From Mesonia phycicola (GTDB taxonomy: Bacteria > Bacteroidota > Bacteroidia > Flavobacteriales > Flavobacteriaceae): DNA of 64,000 nt. A model generated the notes under the pieces. That model made no database searches, was not told the DNA's origin, and saw nothing but the letters and a program-made list of their open reading frames with translations. The position numbers and the translations under genes are program-made. Where the stretch lies: positions 1 through 64,000 of the forward strand of contig NZ_FQYY01000005.1 in the NCBI RefSeq assembly GCF_900141885.1, written 5' to 3'. Shown one piece after another: positions 9,876 to 18,564 of this stretch (the stretch's first letter is position 1; each line of letters starts with the position of its first letter).

Positions 9876-9907
9876 AAAAAGCCTGAAAATTATTTTTCAG
9901 GCTTTTT
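9876..9907. terminator. Bidirectional Rho-independent terminator
   Basis: AAAAAGCCTGAAAA and TTTTCAGGCTTTTT form a perfect 14-base stem around a short loop, with A and T runs on the two sides. It lies between the convergent oxygenase and MoxR-type ATPase genes and can serve both. Confidence 0.92.
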
Positions 9908-9911
9908 ATTT

Positions 9912-11375
9912 TTATAGATTTTTGATGTAATTTCCATATAAATCTTGAAATTGAACACCTTTTGAAAAACGATGCTTGCTTAGTTTGTTGTATGCGGTTA
10001 ATCCCCACAATACAAATTCAGCTACAAAATAGCGGTCTTCTTCGCTAATTTCTGGTTGATATTTTGCAATTAGGTTTTGTAGTGGTTTTATGGTTTTTAA
10101 TGTTTCTTGATATTCTTTTTCAGTTAAATCATCTGGTAATTCTACTCCGCTAGATTCAAAAAACCATTGAGTTACCTCGTCATACGGATTGGCTTCATTT
10201 TGTTTTTCTAGCTTTTCTATCTTCGGAAAAAGTTTTGGGAAAATCGTTTTAATCGAATTTTCAATGAGGTGTTGAGCCACAAATGCAGCACCTTCTTGTT
10301 CACCTTCATAAACCAACTCTACTTTACCGGTAATTGCAGGAATAACTCCCATAAAATCTCCTAGTCTCAGTGTAGTTTCTTTATCACTATTTTTAAGAGC
10401 GCGACGTTCTGCTGTACTTAATAAATTTTGAAATGCGGTGATACTCATTCTAGCACTAATCCCACTTTTTTCATCTACATATTCACTTTCTCTTGCTTCA
10501 AAGCTTATTTGTTCTAAAATTTCACGAGCCAAATCTGGCACTTTTACGTGTTCTTTTTGGTTGCTTTCTAAATTTGCTTCTTGCTCGGTAATGGTTTTGG
10601 CAATTTCTACAGTTTTTGGGTAATGTGTTAATATCTGCGAACCAATTCTATCTTTTAACGGCGTCACAATACTACCACGGTTGGTATAATCTTCTGGATT
10701 AGCAGTAAATATAAATTGAAGGTCTAAAGGCATCCTTAACTTAAATCCTCTAATTTGAATATCACCTTCCTGCAAAATATTGAATAATGCTACCTGAATT
10801 CTAGCTTGTAAATCTGGTAACTCATTAATTACAAAAATACTTCTGTTAGCACGCGGAATCATCCCAAAATGAATCACACGATCATCGGCATAACTCAGTT
10901 TTAAATTTGCTGCCTTAATAGGGTCTACATCCCCAATTAAATCGGCTACAGTTACATCTGGTGTCGCCAATTTTTCTGAAAAACGCTCGTCACGATGCAA
11001 CCAAGTAATAGGTGTAGCTTCTCCTTTTTCTTTTAAAATTTCTTGCGCATATCTAGAAATAGGATGAAAAGGATCGTCATTAATTTCTGAACCTTCTACC
11101 ACCGGAATATATTCATCTAAAAGCTTTACCATTAATCGGGCAAGACGTGTTTTTGCTTGTCCGCGCAAACCAAGTAAATTGATATTGTGTTTAGAAAGAA
11201 TTGCACGCTCTAACTCTGGTATAACAGAATCTTCATAACCGTGAACGCCTTCAAAAACAGTTTCGTTATTTTTTATTTTCTCAATTAAATTTTGGCGTAA
11301 TTCTTCTTTTATACTTTTGCTTTGGTAACCTGCTTTTTTAAGCTCACCAAAGGTTTTTATTTCTGTTAAGTTCAT
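9912..11375 (-). CDS. MoxR/magnesium chelatase-type AAA ATPase
   Basis: A 487-residue cytoplasmic ATPase often annotated as magnesium chelatase subunit I. The Walker A is GLRGQAKT (69-76), Walker B is the stretch around IFVINELPDL, followed by sensor 1 at FTANPEDY and arginine-rich sensor 2 near ISARMSITA. No bacteriochlorophyll or cobalamin genes are nearby. Its partner is the VWA protein encoded just upstream in the same direction, so the two form a MoxR/VWA-type pair, usually chaperones that insert metal cofactors or mature complexes. The ATG at 11375 (MNLTEIK) is preferred; a longer TTG-initiated frame would run into the repeat at 11414. Confidence 0.88.
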   Translation of the reverse strand: MNLTEIKTFGELKKAGYQSKSIKEELRQNLIEKIKNNETVFEGVHGYEDSVIPELERAILSKHNINLLGLRGQAKTRLARLMVKLLDEYIPVVEGSEINDDPFHPISRYAQEILKEKGEATPITWLHRDERFSEKLATPDVTVADLIGDVDPIKAANLKLSYADDRVIHFGMIPRANRSIFVINELPDLQARIQVALFNILQEGDIQIRGFKLRMPLDLQFIFTANPEDYTNRGSIVTPLKDRIGSQILTHYPKTVEIAKTITEQEANLESNQKEHVKVPDLAREILEQISFEARESEYVDEKSGISARMSITAFQNLLSTAERRALKNSDKETTLRLGDFMGVIPAITGKVELVYEGEQEGAAFVAQHLIENSIKTIFPKLFPKIEKLEKQNEANPYDEVTQWFFESSGVELPDDLTEKEYQETLKTIKPLQNLIAKYQPEISEEDRYFVAEFVLWGLTAYNKLSKHRFSKGVQFQDLYGNYIKNL

Positions 11376-11413
11376 AGCTTTTTTGTTTATTCTATATTCT
11401 TCTTTATTTCGCA

Positions 11414-11441
11414 ATGTCAGGTCGAGCGGAGTCGAGATCTA
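11414..11441. repeat. Short GTCGAG-type interspersed element between paired genes
   Basis: TGTCAGGTCGAGCGGAGTCG followed by AGATC. The phrase GTCGAGCGGAGTCGAG is a near-repeat of GTCGAG with partial dyad symmetry. Elements of the type GTC..TCGAGCG.AGTCGAGA are, as far as I know, frequent between genes in flavobacterial genomes. Here it sits in the gap between the VWA gene and the MoxR-type ATPase gene. Confidence 0.55.
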
Positions 11442-11445
11442 TATA

Positions 11446-12567
11446 TCAACGTATTCTCTTTTTTCTATTCAATTCATAATCTTCAAAAATCATTTCACCC
11501 AAACCACCAAGGCCAGTGTAATAAGCTTTTCCTTGGTTAGATTCGGTAAACTTATCTACAAATTGCTGTAAATACGGATCTGAGGTTATCATAAACGTCG
11601 TGATAGGAATATTTAACTTTCGGGCTTGAGCAGCCATATTATAGCATTTATTAGTAATGTACGGGTCAAGTCCCATAGAGTTTTTATAATATGTACCGTC
11701 TGGCATATTTAAACAACTAGGTTTACCATCGGTAATCATAAATATTTGTTTGTTGGCGTTGCGCTTTCTACGTAAAATATCCATAGCCAATTGCATTCCG
11801 GCAACAGTGTTGGTATGAAACGGACCAACTTGTAAATACGGTAAATCTTTAATTTGAATAGGCCAGGCATCGTTACCAAAAACAATAATATCAAGTGTAT
11901 CTTTTGGGTAACGTGTTAATATTAATTCTGAAAGAGCCATGGCTACTTTTTTGGCAGGAGTAATTCGGTCTTCGCCATACAAAATCATACTGTGACTAAT
12001 ATCAATCATTAGTACGGTACTCATTTGCGATTTAAACTGACTGTCTTCTACTACCAAATCATTTTCAGTAAGATTAAAATCTCCTACTCCGTGGTTAATC
12101 TGAGCGTTTTTTAAGCTTTCTGTCATAGAGATTCGGTCTAAACCATCTCCGTACTGATAATTTCTAAACTCTCCAGTGTTATCGTCGCTATTACCACTAT
12201 GTTTGGTCTTGTGATTACCCGAATTGCCTTTACGCATCTTACCAAAAATTTGATTGAGCGCTCGTTGACGTATGGCTTTTTCGGTTTTAGAAGTAATTTC
12301 CATACCGCCTTTACCGTCGGGTTTTACACGTTCTTGAATGTAACCTTTGTTTTTAAGATCTTCAATAAAATCGTCTATGGTGTAATCTGGCGTAGTAAGT
12401 TCGTACTCTTTATCAAGTTGACGCAACCAATCTATAGCCTCATCAAAATCTCCTGAAGTATAGGTAATAAGCTCTTTAAAAATATCAAAAAGCTTATCAA
12501 AAGGAGTTTGGTGGGGTGCTTTGTAGGTTTTAAAAATAAATCCTTTACTAACTTCTTTTCTGTTCAT
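11446..12567 (-). CDS. VWA-domain protein, partner of MoxR-type ATPase
   Basis: A 373-residue protein without signal peptide. The C-terminal half is a von Willebrand factor A domain with a complete MIDAS start, D189-x-S191-x-S193 (MIDISHSM), and later the threonine and aspartate positions (HTNTVAG and MITDGKPS). The N-terminal half (1-170) contains a helical region and a glycine/asparagine-rich hydrophilic linker around residues 113-135. It is probably the substrate-facing partner of the ATPase encoded downstream, 70 bases away. The client complex is not evident. Confidence 0.88.
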   Translation of the reverse strand: MNRKEVSKGFIFKTYKAPHQTPFDKLFDIFKELITYTSGDFDEAIDWLRQLDKEYELTTPDYTIDDFIEDLKNKGYIQERVKPDGKGGMEITSKTEKAIRQRALNQIFGKMRKGNSGNHKTKHSGNSDDNTGEFRNYQYGDGLDRISMTESLKNAQINHGVGDFNLTENDLVVEDSQFKSQMSTVLMIDISHSMILYGEDRITPAKKVAMALSELILTRYPKDTLDIIVFGNDAWPIQIKDLPYLQVGPFHTNTVAGMQLAMDILRRKRNANKQIFMITDGKPSCLNMPDGTYYKNSMGLDPYITNKCYNMAAQARKLNIPITTFMITSDPYLQQFVDKFTESNQGKAYYTGLGGLGEMIFEDYELNRKKRIR

Positions 12568-12644
12568 ATTCTAAAATTACAACTTTTTAAAAGTAATTGT
12601 AACTCTACAGATGTTAAACTGGTGTGAATAGAATATAATTAGAA

Positions 12645-13979
12645 TTAAAGAGATTCTTTTAAATATTTTCTTCGGAATTTAATAACTAAAGCAGAGCTTC
12701 TAATGAGCATCCAAACAAAAAAGCTAATCCAAATAGCATAAAGTTTTAGATTAAAATAATCTGCAATAAGAAGTGTGGGCGTAAAACCTAAAAAAGTAGC
12801 AATAAGTAAAACATTACGTAGGTATTTAGCTTCACCTAAACCTTTAAAAATCCCATCAAACATAAAAGCGATAGCGTTTATGGGTTGCATAAGAAGTACA
12901 ATCCAAAAAACAGAAGAAAACAAAGTTAAAACCGTTGCTTCTTTATTAAAAACAAGTCCTATTTCATTATAAAATAATGCGCAAATACCCATTAATATGA
13001 ATGCGATAAATACGGCATATTTACAAATGTCTTTACTTAAACTCCATAAGCGTACATAATCTTTAGCACCAAGTAAACGTCCACTAATAGCATTACCTGC
13101 ATTGGCATATCCATCAATAAAAAAAGAGAAAAACAGCCAAATATTCATGAGAATACTTTGTGCTGCGATATAATTTTTACCATAATCTGTAGCGTAGGCA
13201 TTAGCTAAATAAATAGCAAAATTAAGTGCTGTTGTTCGTACAAATAAATTGGCAGCCATTAATAGCAAAGGTTTCATCTGCGGATTAATATTGAAACTTA
13301 GTTTTAAGTGAAAAGGTGTTTTTTTAAAGAAATAATAAAAAGCCATGATTAACATGGTAGCTTGCGCGGCTAGACTAGCATAAGCTGCACCTTTTAAATG
13401 AAGCGGTTCTATAAAACCTTCAATACCATAAACAAGCGCGTAATCTAAACCAATATTTACTGCGGCACCGGCTAAACTGCATTTCATAGCCCAAAGGGTG
13501 TTTTGCAATCCACGGAAAACTCCAAAAATGGCAAAAGTTACTAGCGTTAATGGGTAACCAATAGCTCGAATGGTATAATACTCTTCTGTGTATTTTAAAA
13601 TTAAACCTTCTGCATTATAAGCACTAAAAATACTTTCAGCAAAAAAAGCGGTTAACGCAAAAATGAATAGACTCAATATAAAATTGAATAAAATAGCCTG
13701 CGGAATTAAGGTTTTTACTGCGTGAATACGATTTGCCCCTAAGTGTTGAGAAACGATTGCAGAAATAGCAGTTTTGGTTTGAGCAACAATCCAAATAATA
13801 GCAGATAGAAAAGAACCAACAATACCCGCTGCAGCCAAAGCCTCGATAGAATTATTTTCTACATTACCAATAACTGCAATATCGGTTAAAGAAATTAGTG
13901 GTTCGGCAATGCCCGCAATTATAGCTGGGATTGCAATTTTATTAATTTCTTGAAAAGAAACTTTAGAAGTTTGTGCCAT
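12645..13979 (-). CDS. MATE-family efflux transporter (DinF type)
   Basis: A 444-residue inner-membrane protein with about twelve hydrophobic segments in the two-lobe MATE arrangement. It begins with the typical first helix and loop, containing IAIPAIIAGIAEPLISLTDI, and later GLQNTLWAMK. It expels cationic drugs or metabolites in exchange for Na or H. The DinF-like branch is common in Bacteroidota. It follows the thioesterase gene by 14 bases in the same direction, probably in one transcript. The substrate cannot be predicted. Confidence 0.9.
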   Translation of the reverse strand: MAQTSKVSFQEINKIAIPAIIAGIAEPLISLTDIAVIGNVENNSIEALAAAGIVGSFLSAIIWIVAQTKTAISAIVSQHLGANRIHAVKTLIPQAILFNFILSLFIFALTAFFAESIFSAYNAEGLILKYTEEYYTIRAIGYPLTLVTFAIFGVFRGLQNTLWAMKCSLAGAAVNIGLDYALVYGIEGFIEPLHLKGAAYASLAAQATMLIMAFYYFFKKTPFHLKLSFNINPQMKPLLLMAANLFVRTTALNFAIYLANAYATDYGKNYIAAQSILMNIWLFFSFFIDGYANAGNAISGRLLGAKDYVRLWSLSKDICKYAVFIAFILMGICALFYNEIGLVFNKEATVLTLFSSVFWIVLLMQPINAIAFMFDGIFKGLGEAKYLRNVLLIATFLGFTPTLLIADYFNLKLYAIWISFFVWMLIRSSALVIKFRRKYLKESL

Positions 13980-13993
13980 AGGTAATGGCTTTA

Positions 13994-14506
13994 TTAATCT
14001 TCAAATAAAGCTTTAAGCTCCGTTGCTTCGCTTGGTTTCATTTTACCAGCAAGAACTAAACTTAATTGTTTTCTACGTAGAGCAGCATCAAAACGTTCTT
14101 TCTCATCTGCAGATTCTGGTTCTATTGGTGGTACAGGAACCGGGTTACCAGAATCATCTACCGCTACAAAAGTATAAATAGCATCGTTTGCTTTAGAGCG
14201 TAGTCCGCTTTCTCTATCTTCTACCCAAACATCTATTACCACTTCCATAGAACTTTTAAAAGCACGAGAAAGATTAGCTTCTACAGTAACAACACTACCT
14301 AACGGAATCATTTTTTTAAATGCGACATGGTTTACAGAAGCAGTAACCACAATTCTTCGGCTGTGCCTTCTGGCAGCAATACTAGCGGCACGATCCATAC
14401 GTGCTAACAATTCGCCTCCAAATAAATTGTTTAGCGGATTAGTTTCACTAGGTAAAACTAAATCGGTTAAAATGGTGCGAGATTCTTTAGGATGTTTTGG
14501 CTGCAT
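13994..14506 (-). CDS. Acyl-CoA thioesterase, hotdog fold
   Basis: A 170-residue single hotdog-domain protein of the YciA/ACOT type, which hydrolyses acyl-CoA thioesters in the cytoplasm. Visible motifs are PLNNLFGGELLARMD, with the active-site aspartate, and NHVAFKKMIPLGSVV. The C-terminal tail (DALRRKQLSLVLAG) is common in Bacteroidota members. It is followed after 14 bases by a MATE transporter. A TACCTTTG -7 box lies 12 bases upstream of the start, implying a leader of only a few bases. Confidence 0.9.
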   Translation of the reverse strand: MQPKHPKESRTILTDLVLPSETNPLNNLFGGELLARMDRAASIAARRHSRRIVVTASVNHVAFKKMIPLGSVVTVEANLSRAFKSSMEVVIDVWVEDRESGLRSKANDAIYTFVAVDDSGNPVPVPPIEPESADEKERFDAALRRKQLSLVLAGKMKPSEATELKALFED

Positions 14507-14517
14507 TTTTTTTTCTG

Positions 14518-14525
14518 CAAAGGTA
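14518..14525 (-). promoter_or_regulatory. -7 box of the thioesterase-MATE transcript
   Basis: TACCTTTG on the minus strand fits TAnnTTTG. Its last base is 12 bases upstream of the thioesterase ATG, so the message would have a leader of about five bases. Confidence 0.5.
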
Positions 14526-14599
14526 ATCTTTTGAGTTAAAACAAAAATAGATGCTTAGTAAAAGCATCTATTTTAAATAAATTTTATGAGTAAAAAACC

Positions 14600-15592
14600 T
14601 TATAATTCTTGTACTAATAACCAAGCTTCTTGGTTTTCGGTAGATTTGATAGTTCTTAAAGTTTCTAAAGCTTGTAAACGATCTTCGTGGCTGCTATAAA
14701 TTACTTGGTGTAAACCATATTTGTTAGTGCCAATTTCGCGAGCATTAAACCCTTTTTGTATTAATTGCTCAACTTTTTTTGCAGCATTTTCTTTCTCTCT
14801 AAATGCTCCTGCTACAATATGGTAATTACCGTTTTCTCTAGCCACTTTAAAAGTAACTTCTGGTAACGGATTGCTAATCATAAAAGTAGCTTCTTGTATT
14901 TGAGACTCTATTTGCTGTTCTGCTTTTTGTTGCTCTGCAATATTATGCTCTTCAATAGTATTTACATAATAGTTAGAACCTAATAAACCTGCAATACCTA
15001 AAGCAATAACACCTACTGCAGCATATCGCCATATTGGAGTTTTGTTTTGCTCTTTCTCTTCTTCTACTGCTGAAATTTCTTCAGAAATAGTAGAGGTGTC
15101 ATTTTCTTTTTCTGAAGCGATAGTTTCTTCAACTTTAGCTAAAACATGAGCCACTTCTTCTACAATCTCTTCTTCTCTTTCTATAACTGGTGAAGTAAAA
15201 GTAGATAGCCCAAACGATTCTGCTAAATAGTTATTATGGTAAAAAGGTTGAAATAAAACCTTACCTTCTTCTAAAGAAAAAGTTCCTATTTCTTTTAAAA
15301 CAATTTCTTGATAAGCGTTAAGGGTAGATTGTAGTTCTTGTACAAATAAAACTACTTTTTCACTTGCTTCGCTGTAAGAAATATTTTCTGCCTTAGCAAT
15401 ATAGTTAGTAAGCACACCATCATTTTCTGATAGTTGCTTATTAAAAGAAATTACTTTTTTTGGCGGATAAAAAGCGTGGGTAGTTTCATGAATTTCTGCT
15501 GATTTACGTTGTGCTAAAAAAGCACCAAAACCAGGCATTACTACGCACTCGTAACGATATAATAATTCTTGTAAGTATTGTTCTACTCTCAT
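14600..15592 (-). CDS. HU-like domain / transmembrane / SPOR-domain protein
   Basis: A 330-residue protein with three parts. Residues 1-125 resemble the HU/CCDC81-like DNA-binding fold of Bacteroidota (MPGFGAFLAQRKSA, later LKEIGTFSL). Residues 135-185 are an acidic, low-complexity linker. A single transmembrane helix lies at 188-208 (YAAVGVIALGIAGLLGSNYY). Residues 255-330 form a SPOR domain (HIVAGAFREKENA...), which binds denuded peptidoglycan at division sites. The N-terminus would be cytoplasmic and the SPOR domain periplasmic. It is divergent from dprA. A link between nucleoid and septum is a reasonable inference, but the HU-like part may serve in protein contacts instead. Confidence 0.85.
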   Translation of the reverse strand: MRVEQYLQELLYRYECVVMPGFGAFLAQRKSAEIHETTHAFYPPKKVISFNKQLSENDGVLTNYIAKAENISYSEASEKVVLFVQELQSTLNAYQEIVLKEIGTFSLEEGKVLFQPFYHNNYLAESFGLSTFTSPVIEREEEIVEEVAHVLAKVEETIASEKENDTSTISEEISAVEEEKEQNKTPIWRYAAVGVIALGIAGLLGSNYYVNTIEEHNIAEQQKAEQQIESQIQEATFMISNPLPEVTFKVARENGNYHIVAGAFREKENAAKKVEQLIQKGFNAREIGTNKYGLHQVIYSSHEDRLQALETLRTIKSTENQEAWLLVQEL

Positions 15593-15597
15593 AAATT

Positions 15598-15605
15598 CAA
15601 AGTTA
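15598..15605 (-). promoter_or_regulatory. -7 box of the HU-like/SPOR gene
   Basis: TAACTTTG on the minus strand; its last base is only six bases from the ATG at 15592. The predicted transcript would start at or next to the start codon and be leaderless or nearly so. Confidence 0.45.
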
Positions 15606-15691
15606 ATTTTTTTTGAGATTTTATGAAATTCAAACTTCAGATTTTATTAACAAATCTTTTTCTCTATTTTTAAAGATATATATTCTTTATA

Positions 15692-16789
15692 ATGAGTGAG
15701 TCAGAGTTAATTTATTTGTTAGCATTACAACGAATACCTAATGTAGGTGATATAACTGCAAAGAAATTATTGCTTCATTTTGGCTCTGCAGAAGAAATTT
15801 TTTGTGCAAAAAAGTCTACAATTTTAAACGTAGATGGTATTGGAGAAAGAACTGCCAAGCTATTAGATTTTTCTACCTATGAGCGAGAAGTTTTACAAGA
15901 ATTAAGTTTTATAAAAGACAATAATATACAGGTTACCTATTTTCAAGAAAACAATTACCCAGAAAATTTGAAGCATTGCATAGATGCTCCCGTTTTACTT
16001 TTTCAGAAAGGAAATATAGATTTACAGCAAAAAAAATTACTAAGTATTGTTGGTACTAGAAAAGTAACTAATCACGGTATTGCATTTTGTGAGCAATTAA
16101 TAGAAGAATTGGCGCCGCTTAACCCTGTTATTATTTCTGGTTTTGCTTACGGTGTAGATATTTGTGCCCATAAAAGTGCATTAGCAAATAATTTGCAAAC
16201 CATAGGTTGTTTAGCGCACGGTTTAAATCAGATCTATCCTAAAGTGCACAAGAAATATGAAGCTGAGGTAATGAAAAATGGAGGTTTTTTAACCGATTTT
16301 TGGAGTGATGCAAAATTTGATAGAAAGAATTTTTTAAAAAGAAATAGAGTAATAGCAGGTCTTAGTCAAGCTACTTTAGTGATAGAAAGTGCAGAGAAAG
16401 GAGGCTCTTTAGTAACTGCAGATATTGCAAATTCTTATAACCGAGAAGTTTTTGCAGTGCCAGGAAGATCTACAGATTTATTGAGTAAAGGTTGTAACAA
16501 TTTAATAAAGCAACAACAAGCACAAATGATTACTTCTGCAGCAGATCTTATTTATTATTTAGGTTGGGAAGTAGAAGAAAAGAAACCACAACAAACACAA
16601 TTATTTGTCAACCTTTCTATAGAAGAAGAAAAAATATTATCCAAATTGAAAGAGCTTGGTAAGGTAGAGCTAGATATTTTAGCTTTAGCATGCCAAATGC
16701 CAACTTTTGAAATAACAAGCCACTTATTAAGTCTTGAATTAAATGGTCTGGTAAGACCGTTACCAGGAAAACAGTTTGAAGCTATATAA
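15692..16789 (+). CDS. dprA: DNA-processing protein DprA
   Basis: Loads RecA onto incoming single-stranded DNA during natural transformation. The 365-residue protein has an N-terminal helix-hairpin-helix region (RIPNVGDITAKKLLLHFG, 14-31), the Rossmann-like DprA core with SIVGTRKVTNHG and SGFAYGVDICAH, and a C-terminal winged-helix part (around 300-360). This is the common Bacteroidota layout. It is divergent from the HU-like/SPOR gene. Other competence genes are absent from the window. Confidence 0.95.
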   Translation: MSESELIYLLALQRIPNVGDITAKKLLLHFGSAEEIFCAKKSTILNVDGIGERTAKLLDFSTYEREVLQELSFIKDNNIQVTYFQENNYPENLKHCIDAPVLLFQKGNIDLQQKKLLSIVGTRKVTNHGIAFCEQLIEELAPLNPVIISGFAYGVDICAHKSALANNLQTIGCLAHGLNQIYPKVHKKYEAEVMKNGGFLTDFWSDAKFDRKNFLKRNRVIAGLSQATLVIESAEKGGSLVTADIANSYNREVFAVPGRSTDLLSKGCNNLIKQQQAQMITSAADLIYYLGWEVEEKKPQQTQLFVNLSIEEEKILSKLKELGKVELDILALACQMPTFEITSHLLSLELNGLVRPLPGKQFEAI

Positions 16790-16851
16790 TTTTATATACA
16801 ACTGTTGTTTTTAAGTTTTTAAAAACTATTTTTGATTTTAAACAATTCAAG

Positions 16852-17442
16852 ATGAAAAAAATATTCTTTTTACTCAGCTTAATTTTATTTAATTCAAGTT
16901 TAATAGCTCAAAACGAAATAGAAACTTTAGAAAGTGTAGAGTCTTCTATTTTTGGTGTTCAAGCGGGTTTTTTAGGAGTTTGGGTAAATAATGAAGCTAA
17001 AATATCTAATACTATTGCACTAAAAACAGAGGTTGGTTTAGACGCAGCTCTTTTTGGTGGTAGTATTTATTATGAAGAAGATGAGGTAAATTATGCATTT
17101 GCACCCGTAATTACTGCAGAACCTCGATGGTATTATAATATAAGTAAAAGAGCAAATAAAGGTAAGAGAACAGCTAAAAATACTGCAAACTTTGTAGGGC
17201 TTGAGGTAAGTTATAATCCTAATTTATTTGTAATTTCTAATGTAGATGTAGATGTGTATAACCAAATAAGAATAATACCTAAATGGGCAATTAGAAGAAC
17301 CATTGGTAATCATTTTACTTATGAAACAGGATTAGGTTTGGGTTATCGTAGAGCTTTTTTCGATGAGTCTGATTATCTTTTTCCTCCAGATAAAGGCGAA
17401 GTGATTTTAGATTTACATATTAGGTTAGGTTATACATTTTAG
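16852..17442 (+). CDS. Small outer-membrane beta-barrel protein
   Basis: A 196-residue protein with a signal peptide (MKKIFFLLSLILFNSSLIAQ, cleaved after the last residues). The mature part alternates polar and hydrophobic residues in short strands (IALKTEVGLDAALFGG, FTYETGLGLGYRRAFF) and ends in an aromatic residue (LHIRLGYTF), as outer-membrane barrels do. About eight strands are likely. It lies alone after dprA, 62 bases away, and before a terminator. Function unknown. Confidence 0.8.
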   Translation: MKKIFFLLSLILFNSSLIAQNEIETLESVESSIFGVQAGFLGVWVNNEAKISNTIALKTEVGLDAALFGGSIYYEEDEVNYAFAPVITAEPRWYYNISKRANKGKRTAKNTANFVGLEVSYNPNLFVISNVDVDVYNQIRIIPKWAIRRTIGNHFTYETGLGLGYRRAFFDESDYLFPPDKGEVILDLHIRLGYTF

Positions 17443-17468
17443 CAGTAAATTACCGCCTGCAGATAGGT

Positions 17469-17505
17469 AACAAAAATGGCAGCTTTTTTAAGCTGCCTTT
17501 TTTGT
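17469..17505. terminator. Bidirectional terminator
   Basis: GGCAGCTT and AAGCTGCC pair around TTTT, and the flanks AACAAAAA and TTTTTTGTT extend the stem. It separates the barrel-protein gene from the convergent trpS. Confidence 0.9.
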
Positions 17506-17519
17506 TATAGAAATAAAGA

Positions 17520-18491
17520 TTAGTAACCTAATTTTGTTCGAACACGGTCTAAAACATCGTTAGCTACTTTTCTAGCTTTTTCAGCTCCCTTTTCTAAAGC
17601 AGCATCTACTTCTTGAAGGTTATTCATATAATAATGGTAAAGCTCTCTTTCTTTCGCATATTTTTCAACTAAAAGCTCGTATAAAGCTTGTTTAGCATGA
17701 CCATAACCATAATTTCCGCCTAAGTAATTTTTGCGCATTTCTGCGGTTTGTTCTTCCGAAGCAATAATTTTATAAAGATTAAATACATTACAAGCATCTG
17801 GATCTTTAGGTTCTTCTAGCGGGGTGCTATCGGTTTGAATACCCATCACTTGTTTTCTTAATTTTTTATCTGGTAAAAATAAATTGATAAAGTTATCACG
17901 AGATTTACTCATTTTCTCTCCGTCGGTTCCTGGAATGTATTTTGAGTTTTCTTCAATTTTAGCTTCTGGCAATACAAAAACATCTTCACCCATTTGTGCG
18001 TGAAAACGAGAAGCAACATCACGTGTCATCTCAATGTGTTGTAATTGATCTTTGCCTACCGGAACAAATTCTGCATCATAAGCCAAAATATCTGCCGCCA
18101 TTAACATGGGGTATGTAAAAAGCCCAGAGTTTACATCGGCTAAACGATCTGCTTTATCTTTAAATGAATGCGCAAGCGTTAATCGTTGATACGGGAAAAA
18201 GCAACTTAAATACCAAGAAAGTTCGGTTACCTGTGGTACATCACTCTGTCTATAAAAAACTGTTTTTTCGATATCTAAACCAAAGGCCAGCCAGGTTGCC
18301 GCCACAGAATAGGTGTTTTCTCTTAAAGTGGGAGCGTCTTTTATTTGCGTAAGCGTATGCAAGTTTGCAATAAATAAAAAAGATTCGTTATTAGAATCGT
18401 TTGCCATGTTGATGGCAGGAATAATGGCTCCTAGTAAGTTTCCTAAGTGTGGAGTTCCTGTACTTTGTACTCCTGTTAGTATTCTAGACAT
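17520..18491 (-). CDS. trpS: Tryptophanyl-tRNA synthetase
   Basis: Charges tRNA-Trp with tryptophan. The 323-residue class I synthetase has the HIGH-type motif PHLGNLLGA (14-22) and the KMSKS motif in GEKMSKSRDN. GVQSTGTPHLG is the family N-terminus, and the mid part has VGKDQLQHIEMTRD, the tryptophan pocket and dimer region. Normal length for the bacterial enzyme. Monocistronic between a terminator and the divergent plsC. Confidence 0.97.
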   Translation of the reverse strand: MSRILTGVQSTGTPHLGNLLGAIIPAINMANDSNNESFLFIANLHTLTQIKDAPTLRENTYSVAATWLAFGLDIEKTVFYRQSDVPQVTELSWYLSCFFPYQRLTLAHSFKDKADRLADVNSGLFTYPMLMAADILAYDAEFVPVGKDQLQHIEMTRDVASRFHAQMGEDVFVLPEAKIEENSKYIPGTDGEKMSKSRDNFINLFLPDKKLRKQVMGIQTDSTPLEEPKDPDACNVFNLYKIIASEEQTAEMRKNYLGGNYGYGHAKQALYELLVEKYAKERELYHYYMNNLQEVDAALEKGAEKARKVANDVLDRVRTKLGY

Positions 18492-18549
18492 TTTAAATAA
18501 TTTTTTTGTAAAGGTAAATGTTTTATCATTTTCAAAGCATACATTTTAT

Positions 18550-18557
18550 TACTTTTG
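18550..18557 (+). promoter_or_regulatory. -7 box of plsC, very close to start
   Basis: TACTTTTG fits TAnnTTTG and ends eight bases before the plsC ATG at 18565, so the predicted transcript would be nearly leaderless. No convincing -33 element. Confidence 0.4.
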
Positions 18558-18564
18558 AATTCTT

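Noticed and set aside
11376-11414. TTG-started extension of the MoxR-type ATPase
   Set aside because: The extra 13 residues are not conserved in type and begin at an interspersed repeat; the ATG at 11375 is adequate.
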